Source: Prevotella sp.
Lineage (GTDB): Bacteria > Bacteroidota > Bacteroidia > Bacteroidales > Bacteroidaceae
Direction: 5' to 3'
NCBI GenBank assembly: GCA_017619755.1
Contig: JAFZRU010000055.1
Location: forward strand, 1-64,000
Length of the DNA stretch: 64,000 nucleotides
A model generated the notes under the pieces. The model worked only from the letters and a program-made list of their open reading frames with translations, made no database searches and was not told the origin of the DNA. Below are positions 16,594 through 26,656 of this stretch, one piece after another; positions within the stretch are counted from its first letter, which is position 1; each line of letters opens with the position of its first letter. The translations under genes and the position numbers were made by a program.

Positions 16594-16651
16594 TTTTTTG
16601 CACAAAAATGGCACTTTGTGCAAAAAAAAACGGATGTTTGTGTACGCAAAC
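16594..16651. repeat. Two inverted repeats between the 7TM-HD and FadL-type genes
   Basis: The first is TTTTTTGCACAAA (16594-16606), an 8-base spacer, and its exact inverse TTTGTGCAAAAAA (16615-16627). The second is GTTTGTGTACGCAAAC (16636-16651), a 16-base palindrome broken at one pair. T-runs lead and A-runs trail, the opposite of an intrinsic terminator, so these look more like protein-binding sites. They lie 70-130 bases upstream of the FadL-type -7 box, in a 247-base gene-free stretch. Confidence 0.5.
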
Positions 16652-16725
16652 AGACCTCGGTCATACTACGCCTTGGACATAGATTCCCTCTTCAAGAAGT
16701 ATGCACGGCCTACACATCATACCCT

Positions 16726-18795
16726 TCACTCCTCTTCATTGAGTTTGGGGTATGTTATTCTGGTGTGGTAGATGCTCTTGAGTCTTTCAGTTAGCACTTG
16801 CTTGGCCACGGCGATGTCCCTGAATGTGATGGAACATTCCTCGAAATACCCTGCCTTCACCTGTGCATCGATGAGTTCTCCCACCTTCTTGCTGATGGTC
16901 TCGTCGTTGTAGGTGGTGAGCGACTTGACGGCCGCCTCCACGGTGTCGGCCATCATGAGGATGGCCTGCTCCCGCGTGTGAGGATTGGGTCCTGGATAGG
17001 TGAAAGCCGCGGTATCCACCTCCTCTTCTGGATGTTTGTTTTTGTATAATACATAGAAGAAGCGAGCCATCCCCTTGCCATGGTGGGTGCGTATGAAGTC
17101 GGTGATGACATCGGGCAAGTCATAATGCTCCGCCAATTTAAGCCCCTCTGTGACATGGCTGATGATGATGCGTGCGCTCTCCTTCTCCGCCCCTCTCTCG
17201 GAGAGTTTGTTGTGAGGATTGATGCCTACCTGGTTCTCAGTGAAAAACACAGCATTCTCCATTTTTCCGATGTCGTGGTAGAGGGCTCCGGTACGCACGA
17301 GAAGAGCATTGGCCCCGATGCGGTTGGCCACCTCCGCTGCGAGATTGCCCACGGTGGTGGAGTGTGCAAAGGTGCCGGGTGCCTTCTCGCTAAGCATCCG
17401 CAGCAGTTCCTGGTTGGTGTCGGAGAGTTCGAAGAAAGTGATGTTGGAAGTGAAGCCAAAAACTTTTTCAATGACATACATCAGTGGATATGCCAGCAAT
17501 GAGAGCACACCGCTGATAACAAGATAGGCAAACATGCTTCGGTCGCGTGGCAAAAACTCACTGCCGGAGATGAGCTGCATGGCGTAATAGATGAATGCGG
17601 AGCACAAGGTGGCCATGATGGAGGCACCGAAGAGTTGTGCACGTTTCGACATATCGCTGAGGGCGTAGATGGCAGCCATGCCTCCCGCCATCTCCACAAT
17701 GATGAACTCATATTGGTAGTTGGTTGCGACAGCGGAAATGAGCACGGTGGTGGTGAGCGTAATGAATGCCGTTCTGGAGTCAAAGAACACCTGTGTGATG
17801 ATGGGCACGACGGCAAAGGGGAGAATGTAGAAGCTGGCGTAGGGATGACTGGCGAGTTGCGACACGGCAATGGGGAAAATGGCGATGAGCAGGTATAGCA
17901 TGACAATGTTGAGCGGCTTGGCGAAATACCTTTTCCGAAAGATTTGGAGGTAGCAAGTAAACAAAAGAATGAAGATTCCCACGAACAACACCTGTCCCAT
18001 AAGGTGACTCAGATGGTCATTCATACCATGGTTTTCCTTCTCATATTCCTTCTCAAGTGACCAAATTTTCTTCGCAGCGAGGGTATCGACAAGCTCCCCC
18101 CGGTCGATGATTTTCTCATCTTTTTCCACAACTCCCTCGACAGATGCAACACCACCAAGAAGATCATCCAGCACGGAGGCGTTACGTTTTTCGTCGTATT
18201 TCAAGTTGGGACGCACAAAACTGAAAAGATTGAATCTTGTCAGCTGCGCCCTATGCGATTTCAATTCTTCGTCTGAGAAGATGCGGTCGTAGGCCCTCAT
18301 TACCGGCAAGACGCTGCTGATCTCCGTGGGGGTCTCTATCTTATCCCTCACGATACGTATGACATTCGACGTGTCGGTAGAAGCCAAGTTGTATTCTTGG
18401 TCACTCATAATGCCCTGTTCATAAAGAAAATGCAGCCTTCGCTCGATGAGTTCGCTGTAGTTTTTCAGCACGCCGGTGGTGTCCTTCTCCAAAGCTTTGT
18501 GGAAGTCGGAAAGTGCCTTCTCCTCCACCACCTCCTCCATAATGTAATAGGGTCTGAATTCCTTGAGCAGCTGATCTTGCTCCCTCTTGATGGCCTCCTC
18601 AGGTTTTACTATATAAAAATTGAAAGGGGCGATGAGCGTGGTGTGTGACCACGGCTTTCCCACTTCTAATTTAAAATGTGGGTTGGGCTTCTCGGGAAAA
18701 GCCAAGACAATGATGAAAGTGGCGACTGCCACAATGACCAGATTGGTGAGCAGCGTGAGCCAATTCAAGTTCCATTTTTTGCTGAACATGCCCAT
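16726..18795 (-). CDS. 7TM-HD family phosphohydrolase (PgpH-like)
   Basis: This is a 689-residue membrane phosphohydrolase. An N-terminal helix (about residues 14-32) is followed by a large extracytoplasmic 7TMR-HDED domain (about 40-260), a multi-helix membrane block (about 265-445) and a C-terminal cytosolic HD domain with H478 in FAHST and the metal-binding HDIGK at 507-511. This order is that of PgpH, which degrades cyclic di-AMP in Listeria; the same substrate is plausible here but not shown. It is full length. The gene is divergent from gltX, with 94 bases between them. Confidence 0.88.
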   Translation of the reverse strand: MGMFSKKWNLNWLTLLTNLVIVAVATFIIVLAFPEKPNPHFKLEVGKPWSHTTLIAPFNFYIVKPEEAIKREQDQLLKEFRPYYIMEEVVEEKALSDFHKALEKDTTGVLKNYSELIERRLHFLYEQGIMSDQEYNLASTDTSNVIRIVRDKIETPTEISSVLPVMRAYDRIFSDEELKSHRAQLTRFNLFSFVRPNLKYDEKRNASVLDDLLGGVASVEGVVEKDEKIIDRGELVDTLAAKKIWSLEKEYEKENHGMNDHLSHLMGQVLFVGIFILLFTCYLQIFRKRYFAKPLNIVMLYLLIAIFPIAVSQLASHPYASFYILPFAVVPIITQVFFDSRTAFITLTTTVLISAVATNYQYEFIIVEMAGGMAAIYALSDMSKRAQLFGASIMATLCSAFIYYAMQLISGSEFLPRDRSMFAYLVISGVLSLLAYPLMYVIEKVFGFTSNITFFELSDTNQELLRMLSEKAPGTFAHSTTVGNLAAEVANRIGANALLVRTGALYHDIGKMENAVFFTENQVGINPHNKLSERGAEKESARIIISHVTEGLKLAEHYDLPDVITDFIRTHHGKGMARFFYVLYKNKHPEEEVDTAAFTYPGPNPHTREQAILMMADTVEAAVKSLTTYNDETISKKVGELIDAQVKAGYFEECSITFRDIAVAKQVLTERLKSIYHTRITYPKLNEEE

Positions 18796-18865
18796 ATTGA
18801 TAAGAGGATTTTGTTTGTTCGGGGCGAAAGTACGAAAAAAATATGAGAATTAGGAAAAAAAACAT

Positions 18866-18873
18866 TAATTTTG
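18866..18873 (+). promoter_or_regulatory. -7 box of gltX
   Basis: TAATTTTG fits TAnnTTTG and lies 16 bases before the gltX ATG, giving a very short leader. The -33 position holds TATG rather than TTTG. Confidence 0.5.
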
Positions 18874-18889
18874 CACGAAAATTCACATT

Positions 18890-20404
18890 ATGGAAGAAAG
18901 GAAAGTGAGGGTGCGCTTTGCACCCAGCCCCACGGGGCCCCTGCATATTGGCGGCGTCCGCACCGCATTGTACAATTATCTCTTTGCCAAGCAGCACGAC
19001 GGAAGCCTCGTGCTTCGCATCGAGGACACCGACTCCACACGTCTCGTTCCAGGGGCTGAGGAGTACATCGTGGAGGCCTTCCAATGGTTGGGGGTGAAGT
19101 TCGACGAAGGTGTGTCGATAGGAGGTGCTTACGGCCCCTACCGCCAGAGCGAGCGTCGCAAGATCTACCGCCGTTACGTGGATCAGCTGCTTGAGGACGG
19201 CAAAGCTTACATTGCCTTCGACACGCCCGAGGAGCTTGACGCCCGCCGTGCGGAGACACCCAATTTCCAGTATGACGCCCGCACCCGAGGCTCGATGCGC
19301 AACTCCCTGACACTTCCCCCGGAGGAAGTGTCGGCTCTCATCGATGACGGCACACAATTTGTGGTGCGTTTCAAGGTGGAGCCAGGGCAGGAGGTGCTCA
19401 TCGACGACATCATCCGCGGCGAAGTGCGTTTCATGAGCGACGTGGTGGATGACAAGGTGCTCTACAAGAGTGCCGACGAACTTCCCACCTACCACTTGGC
19501 CAACATCGTGGACGACCACCTGATGGAAATCACCCATGTGATTCGCGGTGAGGAATGGCTTCCCAGTTCCCCGCTCCACGTACTGCTTTACCGCGCCTTG
19601 GGTTGGGCCGACACGATGCCCCGCTTCGCCCACCTTCCCTTGTTGCTCAAGCCGGAGGGCAAAGGCAAGCTCTCCAAGCGCGACGGCGACCGGTTGGGCT
19701 TCCCTGTGTTCCCTTTGGAATGGACAGACCCGAAGACGGGCGAGGTGTCGGCAGGCTACCGCGAGAACGGCTATTTCCCGGAGGCCATCATCAATTTCCT
19801 CGCACTTTTAGGATGGAACCCTGGAACCGACCAGGAGGTGTTCACCCTCGACAAGCTTGTACGCCTCTTCGACATCAACAAGTGTTCTAAATCGGGTGCC
19901 CGCTTCGACTACAAGAAATGCGTGTGGTTCAACCACGAGTACATGCTCCACAAGAGCAACGAGGAGGTGGCGAGCCTCTTCGCACCCATCGTGGCCGGCC
20001 ATGGCGTTGACGAGCCCTTCGAGCGCGTGGTGGAAGTGGTGGCCATGATGAAGGACCGTGTGAACTTCGTCAAGGAGCTGTGGCCTCTTTGCTCCTTCTT
20101 CTTCGTGCCGCCTACTTCGTACGATGAGAAGACGGTGCGCAAGCGTTGGAAGGAGGACTCCCCTCGCGTGATGGGCGAATTGGCCGATCTTTTGGAAAGT
20201 CTTTCCGATTTCTCCGTCGCTGGTCAGGAAAAGGTGGTCTTGGCCTGGGTGGAGAGAAAAGGCTACAAGTTGGGCGACGTGATGAACGCCTTCCGTCTGG
20301 CTTTGGTGGGTATCGGCAAGGGGCCGGGGATGTTCGACATCTCCGCATTCCTTGGCAAGGATGAAACTGTCAGGCGGATACGCAAGGCCATCGCCACGAT
20401 ATAG
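18890..20404 (+). CDS. gltX: Glutamyl-tRNA synthetase
   Basis: This 504-residue class I aminoacyl-tRNA synthetase charges tRNA-Glu. The HIGH signature is seen as [11 protein letters not shown] (H19-I20-G21) and the KMSKS loop as KLSKR (260-264). The RIEDTDSTR segment is typical of GluRS. The C-terminal anticodon-binding region is present and the length is normal. It is followed after 39 bases by waaA on the same strand; a short hairpin TACCGG-CTCAA-CCGGTA (20412-20428) lies in the gap. Confidence 0.96.
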   Translation: MEERKVRVRFAPSPTGPLHIGGVRTALYNYLFAKQHDGSLVLRIEDTDSTRLVPGAEEYIVEAFQWLGVKFDEGVSIGGAYGPYRQSERRKIYRRYVDQLLEDGKAYIAFDTPEELDARRAETPNFQYDARTRGSMRNSLTLPPEEVSALIDDGTQFVVRFKVEPGQEVLIDDIIRGEVRFMSDVVDDKVLYKSADELPTYHLANIVDDHLMEITHVIRGEEWLPSSPLHVLLYRALGWADTMPRFAHLPLLLKPEGKGKLSKRDGDRLGFPVFPLEWTDPKTGEVSAGYRENGYFPEAIINFLALLGWNPGTDQEVFTLDKLVRLFDINKCSKSGARFDYKKCVWFNHEYMLHKSNEEVASLFAPIVAGHGVDEPFERVVEVVAMMKDRVNFVKELWPLCSFFFVPPTSYDEKTVRKRWKEDSPRVMGELADLLESLSDFSVAGQEKVVLAWVERKGYKLGDVMNAFRLALVGIGKGPGMFDISAFLGKDETVRRIRKAIATI

Positions 20405-20443
20405 CAACAACTACCGGCTCAACCGGTATAAAACAAGTGCCTC

Positions 20444-21661
20444 GTGTACAACCTCTTGATCTACCTCTACCTCCTCGGCGTAGCCATCTACAGTCTATTC
20501 GACAAGAAGGTGCGCAAGATGTGGCGTGGCGAGCGCGACGCCTTTGCCGTGTTGCGCGAGAAAGTGGAGCCAAATGCGGAGTATGTGTGGTTTCACGCGG
20601 CATCCTTAGGAGAGTTCGAACAAGGCCGACCGCTGATGGAGCGCCTTCGCAAGGATCATCCTGAATACAAAATTCTCCTCACCTTCTTCTCACCCTCCGG
20701 CTATGAGGTGCGCAAGAACTACGAGGGAGCCGACATCATCTGCTACCTGCCACTCGACACCATCGTCAACGCCCGCCGCTTCCTGCGGTTGGTGAGGCCA
20801 GTGAAGGCCTTTTTCATCAAGTATGAATTCTGGTACAACTACCTCCATATCCTCCGCCACCGCAAGGTGCCGGTGTATAGCGTGTCGAGCATCTTCCGTC
20901 CGGAGCAGGTGTTTTTCAGATGGTACGGGCACGAGTACTCCCGCGTGTTGAAATGCGTCACCCATTTCTACGTTCAGAACGAGACAAGCCGTCGCCTTTT
21001 GGGGAGTTTGGGTTTGGAGAATGTCACCGTAGTGGGCGACACACGTTTCGACCGCGTGCTGCAGATACGGGATGCAGCCAAGGAGCTGCCTATCGCCGAA
21101 GCTTTCGCCCATGGGCATCGCGTCTTCGTCGCTGGTTCCAGCTGGCCTCCCGACGAGGATGTCTTCATCCCTTATTTCAACGAGCATCCTGAGTGGCGTC
21201 TCATCATCGCCCCTCATGTGATAGGTGCCGACCACCTGCGACAAATACGTTCCAGTTTGAAGATGCCGTCGGTGCTCTACACCGAGACCACACTGGAAGA
21301 GGCGGCACAGGCCCGATGCCTCATCATCAATTGCTTCGGCCTCCTTTCGAGCATCTACCGTTATGGTGAAGTGGCTTACGTGGGTGGTGGCTTCGGCGTG
21401 GGCATCCACAATGTGCTGGAAGCCGCCGTGTGGGACATGCCGGTGATCTTCGGTCCCAACAACAAGCGTTTTCAAGAGGCACAGGGGCTGCTCTCCGTCG
21501 GCGGTGGTTTCGAGGTGGACGGAAAAGACACCTTCCGTCAGACGATGAACCGCCTGGCAGGCGACAGCGAATACCTCGCAAAGTCAAGCAGCGCAGCTGG
21601 GCAGTTCGTCAAGGGGCAGGCGGGCGCTACGGAAAAAGTGATGGAAGCTGTGGGTCTATAA
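20444..21661 (+). CDS. waaA: 3-deoxy-D-manno-octulosonic acid transferase
   Basis: This 405-residue Kdo transferase attaches Kdo to lipid A precursor at the inner membrane. It starts at a GTG and opens with a membrane-anchoring stretch (YNLLIYLYLLGVAIYSLF). Family motifs are WFHAASLGEFEQ, the acceptor-domain segment, then VAGSSWPPDED and the donor-domain GGGFGVGIHNVLEAA. The length is normal. It follows gltX, with its stop 6 bases from the tail of the convergent Sel1 gene. Confidence 0.93.
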   Translation: MYNLLIYLYLLGVAIYSLFDKKVRKMWRGERDAFAVLREKVEPNAEYVWFHAASLGEFEQGRPLMERLRKDHPEYKILLTFFSPSGYEVRKNYEGADIICYLPLDTIVNARRFLRLVRPVKAFFIKYEFWYNYLHILRHRKVPVYSVSSIFRPEQVFFRWYGHEYSRVLKCVTHFYVQNETSRRLLGSLGLENVTVVGDTRFDRVLQIRDAAKELPIAEAFAHGHRVFVAGSSWPPDEDVFIPYFNEHPEWRLIIAPHVIGADHLRQIRSSLKMPSVLYTETTLEEAAQARCLIINCFGLLSSIYRYGEVAYVGGGFGVGIHNVLEAAVWDMPVIFGPNNKRFQEAQGLLSVGGGFEVDGKDTFRQTMNRLAGDSEYLAKSSSAAGQFVKGQAGATEKVMEAVGL

Positions 21662-21667
21662 TTCCCT

Positions 21668-22243
21668 TTACGGGCGCTTACCCACCATTTGCAGGATGAT
21701 TTTGGCATCCTCGTCGCCATTGGCGGCGTCCTTTCTCAGTTCGGCAAGAATTTCATCCCCACCTTTTTCGTTTTTCACAGCCTTCAAGCACCACATCTTC
21801 GCTTTTTCCTTGTCGGCCGTCACTCCCTTTCCTTTGAGATAACATTTTCCCAATGCGAGTTGGGCGTTGGCATTTCCCTGCTTAGCCGACAAGTTGTAAT
21901 ATTTCAAGGCTTTGGCCATATCCTTGGTCGTTCCCTCGCCTTTCTTGTAGCACTGCCCCAGTTGATATTGAGCTTTGGCATGTCCTTGTGCGGCCGCCTT
22001 TTCATACCAATAGAAGGCTTTTTTGTCATCTTCTGCCACTCCCTTTCCCTTGTCGTAGCAGAAACCGAGACGGTATTGCGCTTTCTTGTGTCCCTTTTCC
22101 GCAGCTTGCAACAATTTATCCACGGCTTGCGTGTATTTCTTGGCATCATAGAGGGATTTGCCCTCCTCATACAATTTGTTGGAGCTTTGCGCACTTGCAA
22201 CCATGCAAGTCATCAGCATCAGCCATAAAAGAAAAGGTTTCAT
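21668..22243 (-). CDS. Secreted Sel1-repeat protein
   Basis: This is a 191-residue protein with a signal peptide (MKPFLLWLMLMTCMVASAQ) followed by three to four Sel1-like TPR repeats, each with the A-x-x-x-L-G-x-x-Y pattern, such as AQYRLGFCYDKGKGV, AQYQLGQCYKKGEGT and AQLALGKCYLKGKGV. Such repeats mediate protein-protein contacts. It should be periplasmic. No enzyme domain is present and the partner is unknown. It lies 59 bases downstream of fhs on the same strand. Confidence 0.85.
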   Translation of the reverse strand: MKPFLLWLMLMTCMVASAQSSNKLYEEGKSLYDAKKYTQAVDKLLQAAEKGHKKAQYRLGFCYDKGKGVAEDDKKAFYWYEKAAAQGHAKAQYQLGQCYKKGEGTTKDMAKALKYYNLSAKQGNANAQLALGKCYLKGKGVTADKEKAKMWCLKAVKNEKGGDEILAELRKDAANGDEDAKIILQMVGKRP

Positions 22244-22302
22244 AAATTAAAGCAATTAAAGATGGAAATGGAAGATGAATTTATTATAAAATAAGGTGTG
22301 TA

Positions 22303-23973
22303 TTATGATAGTCCCACAATTTCTCCGTTCACCACATCAATGCGCTCAGCCTGTGGCATCTTGGGCAATCCGGGCATTCGCATCATCTTCCCCGCCACAG
22401 CGACGAGCATCTCCGCTCCGGCGTTGACGATGATTTCCCTGATGAAGATGTCGAAGTCTCGGGGACATCCATACTGCTTTGAATCGGCGGAGAAGGAAAA
22501 TTGTGTCTTGGCGATGCAGACAGGGTATCTCCACACGTCGCTCTCCGGAGCGTATATGCGTTTCATCTCATGGAGCTGTGCCATTGCCTTCTCGCTGAGC
22601 GTGACCGTTGCCGCCCCGTATATGTTCTTGCACACCTTCTCAATCTTGGTGACGATGTCATCATCATCGTTGTATGCGTATGTAAGTGGTTTTGAAGGCC
22701 TTCGCTCAATGTTGTCCACCACTATCCGAGCCAGTTCCCGTGCGCCTTCCCCACCCTCGGCAAAGGCATTGTTCATTGCGCAATCCACGCCCAGCTCCCT
22801 GCAATGGTCTTTTATCATATCGAGTTCCTCCTGGCTGTCGAAGTCGAAGCGGTTGATGGCTACGACGACAGTCTGTCCGAATGAATGGAGGTTGGCGATG
22901 TGCCTGTCCATATTTTTAAAGCCTTCCACCAAACCCTTCTTGTTGGGTTCCTTGATACGGTCGAGGGGTATGCCGCCGTGCATCTTCAGCCCTTGGGTGG
23001 TTGCCACGAGTAGCGTCAGTGCGGGTTGCAACCCCGTTTTCCGACACTTGATGTCAAAGAATTTCTCCGCTCCCAAGTCTGCTCCGAAGCCAGCCTCCGT
23101 CACCACGTAATCGCAGAATGTAAGGGCAATCTTGGTGGCGAGCACCGACGAACAGCCATGGGCAATGTTGGCGAACGGCCCTCCATGAATAAGAGCCGGT
23201 GTTTGTTCGGTAGTTTGCACGAGGTTGGGGTGTATGGCATCGAGGAGCAGTGCGGTGACGGCTCCGGTGGCCCCCAGGTCGTTGATGGTGAAAGGTGTGG
23301 AGTCGCGTGTGATGGCAAGCACAATGTTTCCTATGCGCCTTCTGAGGTCTTCAATGCTTCCTGCGAGACACAATATGGCCATAAGTTCCGAGGCTGGTGT
23401 GATGTCGAAGCCCGTCTGCCGCTCCACGCCCTCGCCCTGTTGTCCGATGGTGACGTTTCTTAGCGCACGGTCGTTGACGTCGAGCACGCGCTTCCAGTAT
23501 ATTTCCTTAAGAAATCCCTCTCCCTGATGATGGAAGATATAGTTGTCGAGCAACGCCGCGATGGTGTTGTGTGCCGATGTGACAGCATGGAAATCACCGG
23601 TGAAATGGAGGTTGATCTTCTCCATGGGCAATACTTGTGCATAGCCTCCTCCGGCCGCACCTCCCTTGATGCCGAAACATGGTCCGAGCGACGGCTCCCT
23701 AAGTGCCACCGTGGCACTATGGCCGTTTTTGTTCAAGCCCAGAGACAAACCTATGCTGACGGTGGTCTTACCTATTCCCGCTTTCGTGGGACTGATGGAG
23801 GTGACCAAGATGAGTTTGTGCTTCTTCACCCTCTCCTCGTCAATCATCCTCTCGTCAATCTTGGCAATGTAATTGCCATAATTCTCCACCCCTTCCGATG
23901 GAATTCCCATTTTCCCTGCCACCTCTGTAATGGGAGCCAATTTTGTCGCTCGTGCGATTTCTATGTCTGTCAT
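22303..23973 (-). CDS. fhs: Formate-tetrahydrofolate ligase
   Basis: This 556-residue enzyme makes 10-formyltetrahydrofolate from formate, ATP and tetrahydrofolate. The nucleotide loop is TKAGIGKTT (about residues 63-71), where many homologues have AGEGKT. Other family blocks are [23 protein letters not shown], split by the usual spacing, then FNDR-like VNDRALRN and [15 protein letters not shown]. It is full length. A -7 box TAACTTTG lies upstream at 24028-24021. Confidence 0.95.
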   Translation of the reverse strand: MTDIEIARATKLAPITEVAGKMGIPSEGVENYGNYIAKIDERMIDEERVKKHKLILVTSISPTKAGIGKTTVSIGLSLGLNKNGHSATVALREPSLGPCFGIKGGAAGGGYAQVLPMEKINLHFTGDFHAVTSAHNTIAALLDNYIFHHQGEGFLKEIYWKRVLDVNDRALRNVTIGQQGEGVERQTGFDITPASELMAILCLAGSIEDLRRRIGNIVLAITRDSTPFTINDLGATGAVTALLLDAIHPNLVQTTEQTPALIHGGPFANIAHGCSSVLATKIALTFCDYVVTEAGFGADLGAEKFFDIKCRKTGLQPALTLLVATTQGLKMHGGIPLDRIKEPNKKGLVEGFKNMDRHIANLHSFGQTVVVAINRFDFDSQEELDMIKDHCRELGVDCAMNNAFAEGGEGARELARIVVDNIERRPSKPLTYAYNDDDDIVTKIEKVCKNIYGAATVTLSEKAMAQLHEMKRIYAPESDVWRYPVCIAKTQFSFSADSKQYGCPRDFDIFIREIIVNAGAEMLVAVAGKMMRMPGLPKMPQAERIDVVNGEIVGLS

Positions 23974-24020
23974 GCTATGGTAGTATATCTATTTTCTATA
24001 TAAGATGTGAAAAACGTGTG

Positions 24021-24028
24021 CAAAGTTA
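24021..24028 (-). promoter_or_regulatory. -7 box of fhs
   Basis: The minus strand reads TAACTTTG 47 bases before the fhs ATG. A TTTTG lies only 12 bases upstream of it, too close for the usual 19-base spacer, so the full promoter is uncertain. Confidence 0.4.
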
Positions 24029-24122
24029 GTGTATTTTTCGCAAAACTCGCAGCATATCGGTGTATTCTTGTCATAAAGCATCGATGTTTTTTTCAATGAC
24101 ATAATTCATTTCAACAAAATAA

Positions 24123-24253
24123 TTGCTTTTTTGTTTTGTATTGTGTTCGGCTTGCACTAACTTTGCTGACGCGAAATTAGGCTGCGCCTAAACAATAAAA
24201 ACAAAAAATTTGCTTTTTTGTTTTGTATTGTGTTCGGCTTGCACTAACTTTGC
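24123..24253 (+). promoter_or_regulatory. Tandemly duplicated promoter element at the head of the polysaccharide locus
   Basis: A 44-base block is repeated exactly at 24123-24166 and 24210-24253. Each has TTTTG, a 19-base spacer containing TGTTCGGCTTGCAC, and TAACTTTG (24158-24165 and 24245-24252), a perfect Bacteroidota promoter. The right copy is preceded by an A-rich arm (CAATAAAAACAAAAAA) that pairs imperfectly with its T-rich start. Between the copies lies the small stem TTAGGC-TGC-GCCTAA (24177-24191). With the fhs -7 box this accounts for the gene-free stretch 23974-24286. The design matches the elements at 3.3 and 32.2 kb. Confidence 0.75.
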
Positions 24254-24286
24254 AGGCCGAAACGTTTTGACAAGCATCATCAAGTC

Positions 24287-25702
24287 ATGGAATACAATTC
24301 ACTTCTGTTTATTACTTTATATCCACTCATTTTCCTTTTCTATTATGCCATCCCCGCCGGTTGGCTCCGCACACGCAATTTATTCCTACTTCTGGCAAGT
24401 TATGCGCTCTACATAAACTGGAAGCCTTCATACGCTTTGGTGCTCCTTCTCGTCACCATCGTCACCTACGCCGGGGCAAGGTTGTTGGGGCAAGTACGTA
24501 GTCCTCGTGTACTGCTGGGAGCAACCATAGTCCTGTCCCTCCTTCCCTTGCTTGTTTTCAAGTACCTGGGATTCATCAACGACACCCTCACGCGGTTTCT
24601 GGAAGCCGTCGGTCTGCATGTGGACCTTCCTGGCCTCAACTGGGCCATCCCTGTAGGCATATCGTTTTTCACCCTGCAGGCGATAGGTTATTGTTATGAC
24701 GTTTACAAGAAGCGCATCCCGGCAGAGCGCGACTTCCTCACCTACGCCTTGTTCATTTCCTTCTTTCCTTCTATCCTCTCCGGCCCCATCAACAAGGCTT
24801 CTCTGATGCTGCCACAATTCAAATGCCGCCGCCCCCACCTGAACTACCCAAAATGCGTGGAGGGATTGAAGATGCTCCTGTGGGGCATGGTGATGAAGAC
24901 CGTGGTTGCCGACCGAGCCGGCCTTTATGTCGATACGGTCATGCCTTCCTTCCATTTCTTCAGCGGTCTGACCTGCTTCGTCGCAAGCCTGCTCTACACC
25001 ATTCAGATTTATGCCGACTTCGCTGGCTACTCGCTGATGGCCATCGGCGTGGGCAAGACACTTGGCTTCGAACTGACAGAAAACTTCCGACGTCCCTATT
25101 TCTCCTACAGCGTGACCAATTTCTGGAGGCGCTGGCACATCTCGTTAAGCACCTGGTTGAAAGACTACATTTACATTCCCCTTGGCGGCAACCGCTGCAG
25201 CAAGTTTCGTAACTACATGAACATCCTTGCCACCTTCCTGGTGAGCGGCATCTGGCACGGTGCCAACTGGACCTTCATCGTGTGGGGCTTGTGGCACGGT
25301 CTGGCACAAGTAGTGGAGAAGATGACGGGGCAGCAGAAATGCGAATACGGCCCTTGGGGCAAGACGGTGAAAATCCTCATCACCTTCCTCTTGGTCAATT
25401 TCGCCTGGATATTCTTCCGCATGCCTACGCTTGAGTCGGCCTGCCGCTTTATCGCCCATATCTTCGATTTCTCTTCACCGCTCACCCTCTTCTACGACGA
25501 CCCGCAGACACTGGCCCTCACCACTCTCGCCGTGGTATTGCTTGTCGTGAAAGACATTCGCGACGAGTTCTTCCCCAATCATCTGCCGCTGATGAACAGC
25601 CGTCACCTTTTGGTGAGATGGGGTACATACGTTTTCCTGATATTCGCCATCCTTCTGATGGGAGCCTTTGGTGCAGAACAATTCATTTATGCTAATTTCT
25701 GA
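24287..25702 (+). CDS. MBOAT family O-acyltransferase (AlgI-like), cassette 1
   Basis: This 471-residue polytopic membrane protein of the MBOAT family relates to AlgI/DltB/PatA enzymes that move acyl groups across the membrane onto extracytoplasmic polymers. The conserved histidines are H284 in RRWHISLSTW and the catalytic-type H324 in SGIWHGANW; YIPLGGNR lies between them. About eleven hydrophobic segments are visible. It heads a three-gene plus-strand cassette, with an SGNH-type partner starting 3 bases after its stop, as in MBOAT/AlgJ-type pairs. The acceptor is presumably the polysaccharide of this locus. Confidence 0.9.
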   Translation: MEYNSLLFITLYPLIFLFYYAIPAGWLRTRNLFLLLASYALYINWKPSYALVLLLVTIVTYAGARLLGQVRSPRVLLGATIVLSLLPLLVFKYLGFINDTLTRFLEAVGLHVDLPGLNWAIPVGISFFTLQAIGYCYDVYKKRIPAERDFLTYALFISFFPSILSGPINKASLMLPQFKCRRPHLNYPKCVEGLKMLLWGMVMKTVVADRAGLYVDTVMPSFHFFSGLTCFVASLLYTIQIYADFAGYSLMAIGVGKTLGFELTENFRRPYFSYSVTNFWRRWHISLSTWLKDYIYIPLGGNRCSKFRNYMNILATFLVSGIWHGANWTFIVWGLWHGLAQVVEKMTGQQKCEYGPWGKTVKILITFLLVNFAWIFFRMPTLESACRFIAHIFDFSSPLTLFYDDPQTLALTTLAVVLLVVKDIRDEFFPNHLPLMNSRHLLVRWGTYVFLIFAILLMGAFGAEQFIYANF

Positions 25703-25705
25703 GAG

Positions 25706-26647
25706 ATGAAACGCTTGCTTTTAAAGATACTGGTTTTCTTTGGGATTATCGTCATCTGCGATATGGCAGTGGGTGCTATCTTCTACCATATTACCAACAA
25801 TATACGCACAGGCGGCCAGGGTCGCGACAACTACATTAGTAATGAATGTATGGACGACGTGCTGGTGTTCGGCTCATCCAGAGCGCTGCACCATTACGAC
25901 ACAGAAATCCTTGCGGACTCTTTCGGCCTCTCCGTTTACAATTGCGGAGCTGACGGCTGCGGAATATTGCAGGCATACGCACGTTTGAAGATGGTCAGAG
26001 AACGCCACCAACCCAAATACATCATCTTGGATGTCGTCCCCGGATACGACTTGCTGCCAGGTAAGAACGACCAGCAACTGATATGGCTGAAAAACCGATA
26101 CGATAGGGACGGAATGGGAGAATTGTTCCAAGACGTTGACCCCAAAAATCGCTTCAAAATGTTTTCTAAGGCATACCGATACAATTCCTCTTTCATCAAG
26201 AGCGCTTTCGTCTATTTTACCGGTATTTCTGAAGAAGAAAACATCAGAGGTTTTGCACCCATATATTCCAAGAAAATGAGACCTGTGGCCACTTTAACCG
26301 AAGAGGGGTCGGACACCATTGAATACGACCAAGTGAAATTGAAATACTTGGACAAGTTCATCCAGCTATCCAAAGGCTCTCGCCTGTATTTTGCCAAGTC
26401 TCCTATATGGTATGAGTCCGATGCGGCGAAAATCCGTGAATTACAGTTGTTGAAAGAGCGTTGCAAGCGTGAGGGCATTCCCTTTTTCGATTTCACCAAC
26501 CATCCCAAATATATGCATGTGGATAAATATTTTGCCGACGGCAAGCACATGAACGCCACAGGTGCTCGGGAGTTCACCCGTGACCTTTATGCCGTCATCA
26601 AGGCATACGAGGAGTCAAAGGTTGACAGCACCAACAATCCATTTTAA
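25706..26647 (+). CDS. SGNH-type periplasmic partner of the MBOAT acyltransferase, cassette 1
   Basis: This 313-residue protein has an N-terminal membrane anchor (about residues 4-28) and an extracytoplasmic SGNH/GDSL-like domain. The nucleophile block is GSSR at 56-59 and the C-terminal catalytic pair is DxxH at D278 and H281 (DGKHMNATG). This is the arrangement of AlgJ/AlgX, DltD and PatB-type proteins that take the acyl group from the MBOAT channel. The start codon is 3 bases after the MBOAT stop. Which serine of GSSR is the nucleophile cannot be settled by eye. Confidence 0.75.
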   Translation: MKRLLLKILVFFGIIVICDMAVGAIFYHITNNIRTGGQGRDNYISNECMDDVLVFGSSRALHHYDTEILADSFGLSVYNCGADGCGILQAYARLKMVRERHQPKYIILDVVPGYDLLPGKNDQQLIWLKNRYDRDGMGELFQDVDPKNRFKMFSKAYRYNSSFIKSAFVYFTGISEEENIRGFAPIYSKKMRPVATLTEEGSDTIEYDQVKLKYLDKFIQLSKGSRLYFAKSPIWYESDAAKIRELQLLKERCKREGIPFFDFTNHPKYMHVDKYFADGKHMNATGAREFTRDLYAVIKAYEESKVDSTNNPF

Positions 26648-26656
26648 AACAACTAT

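Noticed and set aside
16573..16794. 73-codon ORF over the gap between the FadL-type and 7TM-HD genes
   Set aside because: It runs through two palindromes and into the 3' end of the 7TM-HD gene and shows no protein character.
24210..24416. 68-codon ORF starting in the promoter repeat
   Set aside because: It begins inside the second promoter copy and overlaps the MBOAT start in another frame; no family resemblance.
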